Of a DNA stretch of 64,000 bases, positions 62,903 through 64,000 are shown piece by piece. Source of the DNA: Roseateles oligotrophus. Lineage in GTDB: Bacteria; Pseudomonadota; Gammaproteobacteria; Burkholderiales; Burkholderiaceae_C. Both the position numbers and the translations under genes were made by a program. The notes below the pieces were generated by a model. The model ran no database searches, had not been told where the DNA came from, and saw nothing but the letters and a program-made list of their open reading frames with translations. Positions within the stretch are counted from its first letter, which is position 1; each line of letters begins with the position of its first letter. The DNA is taken from contig NZ_JAJIRN010000008.1 of NCBI RefSeq assembly GCF_025717515.1, positions 124,001 to 188,000 of the forward strand. Reading direction: 5' to 3'.

Positions 62903-63799
62903 TCAATCGACTAAGGCGGTACGTACGGCTGCCAGGTCCCAGGCGGCATGGCCAACGGTCTTCAGCAGCATGGGCATGCGCGGCAGGACGTTGTTTGATA
63001 GAGCCTCGGCCAGGGTGTGGACGCGGCTCCAGTCGACGCCTGCCTGCAGCAGATCGCCGGCCTCGTGGCGAGCGCCCTCAAGGTCATCGACCCAAACTTG
63101 CCGTTGGCGTATCTGCTTCGCAGGCAACTCGGCCATTTGAGGTGTGAAACTGCCCAGGCCAACGATCAAGGTGTCGGGTGGAATCTCGTCCGGCAGCACC
63201 GAGGTCAGGGAGGTCGTGGCCGTCACTACAACCGCGGCGTCTTCCAAGGCCTGCTCGATAGCGAGCACTCGGGCGTTCAAGCCTTGCGCCGCCAGCGAGG
63301 CGGCGAAGGCCATGCTTTGAGCGCGTCCGCGGCCGACGCAGCGCAACTGCACACCGGGCCAACGCTCACCCATGGCCAAGGCATGGGTGAGTGCCTGTGC
63401 GCCGGTGCCGACCATCACGACCGATTCGGGCGCGCGGCCCAGCAATGTTTCTATGCCCAAGAGCGTGACGGCGGCGGTGCGTCGGGCTGTCACGACGATG
63501 CCGTCCAGAATGATCAGCGGCGTGCCGGTGCCGGCTTCGCTGACCACCACGCGGCCTTGAATGGTGGGTTGCCCGCGCTCGCGGTTGGCCGGCGTCACCG
63601 CCACCAATTTGGTGACGGCATAGCGCGCGTCGGTACAGGGCATCGCGAGGTAGGTTCCGCCCTCGGGCAGGGGCAAAACGGTGCGAGGGCTGGCGTGAAT
63701 CAGACCGGCATGCAGATCGAGCATGGCTTGCCTGACGGCCGGAATCAGTCGCTCGTAGGGCAGCAGGTCGGCGGTGGCTTCGGCATTGAGAATTCGCAT
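62903..63799 (-). CDS. Ornithine cyclodeaminase / pyrroline-2-carboxylate reductase family protein
   Basis: 298 residues from the ATG at 63,799, with AGGAA upstream. The mu-crystallin/OCD family features are present: KLVAVTPANRERGQPTIQG near the start, a Rossmann glycine loop VMVGTGAQALTHA, and VVTATTSLTSVL. Members are ornithine cyclodeaminase or delta-1-pyrroline-2-carboxylate reductase; the sequence alone does not decide. If it is the former, it would take the ornithine made by the arginase at 16.9 kb to proline, and both genes are backbone. It is the first gene past the island. Confidence 0.82.
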   Translation of the reverse strand: MRILNAEATADLLPYERLIPAVRQAMLDLHAGLIHASPRTVLPLPEGGTYLAMPCTDARYAVTKLVAVTPANRERGQPTIQGRVVVSEAGTGTPLIILDGIVVTARRTAAVTLLGIETLLGRAPESVVMVGTGAQALTHALAMGERWPGVQLRCVGRGRAQSMAFAASLAAQGLNARVLAIEQALEDAAVVVTATTSLTSVLPDEIPPDTLIVGLGSFTPQMAELPAKQIRQRQVWVDDLEGARHEAGDLLQAGVDWSRVHTLAEALSNNVLPRMPMLLKTVGHAAWDLAAVRTALVD

Positions 63800-64000
63800 C
63801 GATGGATTCCTGGGGCAATGCAAAGGGCTGCCCGAGCCGGCCGATTATGATTCCGGCTTGATGATTTGCCGGCCGATGTGGCCGCAGTCACTGCGTCGAC
63901 GGTGTTTTTTGTCGGGGCAGGCTTTTTACAAGGCAGTGAGCGACGGAATGGCTTCATTCTGGTTCGAGCGCTGCCGCTCCCAGGTTCCGCGATGTTCAGT

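Noticed and set aside
63800-64000. Possible gene at the right edge
   Set aside because: Short frames exist on both strands, including one at 63,948 running off the edge, but too little is visible to support a call.

Overview
The window looks like a high-GC betaproteobacterium of the order Burkholderiales. The chemoreceptor, cyclic-di-GMP, arginase and LOG-family proteins resemble those of the Sphaerotilaceae/Comamonadaceae (Roseateles or Paucibacter relatives). This placement is inferred from protein character only; no rRNA is present. About 25.4 kb is chromosomal backbone (1-24.6 kb and 62.8-64 kb). The remaining 38 kb (24.6-62.8 kb) is a composite genomic island inserted at a tRNA-Met(CAU) gene.

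Backbone, 1-24.6 kb. The left part is dense in signalling genes. On the minus strand are a YfiR-like protein with a HAMP histidine kinase that runs off the window edge, a receiver/HisKA_2 kinase, and a 4HB/HAMP sensor gene interrupted by an in-frame TAA. On the plus strand are a REC-PAS-PAS-GGDEF-EAL protein, a hybrid kinase with three receivers and an Hpt domain, a chemoreceptor, and an EAL protein with a degenerate GGDEF motif. An HTH-receiver regulator faces them. Housekeeping genes follow: S10 peptidase, DUF429 protein, arginase, LOG-family nucleotidase, MoeB, a carboxy-terminal protease, and a divergent ferric-iron ABC ATPase and permease.

Island, 24.6-62.8 kb. Three copies of the 3' end of the tRNA gene mark the boundaries: 24,658, 26,770 and the intact gene at 62,766-62,842. 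They divide the insert into a 2.1-kb element A, which holds little beyond a tyrosine integrase, and a 36-kb element B with its own unrelated integrase. Each element carries its own family of short direct repeats near both ends: TGGACC with a 13-bp period in A, TTGCCTACA with an 11-bp period in B. These are probable integrase arm sites.

Element B holds several modules in order. First come two divergent operons that share a 71-bp dyad: DUF2188/TIR/HNH-zinc-ribbon-membrane protein on one side, and a sigma-like protein, a small protein and an ImmA/IrrE protease on the other. Next are a phage-like recombination set (DUF932, YqaJ exonuclease, recombination-directionality-like protein) and a satellite-like replication module (iteron-like repeats, small DNA-binding protein, DUF3987 ATPase, inovirus Gp2/YfjJ protein). 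Then comes an 18-kb DISARM defence locus. Last is an orphan PD-(D/E)XK-type protein.

The DISARM locus has the class 1 backbone drmD-drmMI-drmA-drmB-drmC. It is preceded by a cytosine methyltransferase of the kind found in class 2 systems. Between drmMI and drmA it carries a tightly coupled pair: a GHKL (Bergerat-fold) ATPase and a methyltransferase-fold protein. I do not know this pair as standard DISARM parts. The pair and the divergent TIR/sigma-M78 unit are the two best candidates for undescribed biology here. No conjugation, capsid or tail genes are visible, so element B probably depends on a helper for transfer, or moves rarely.
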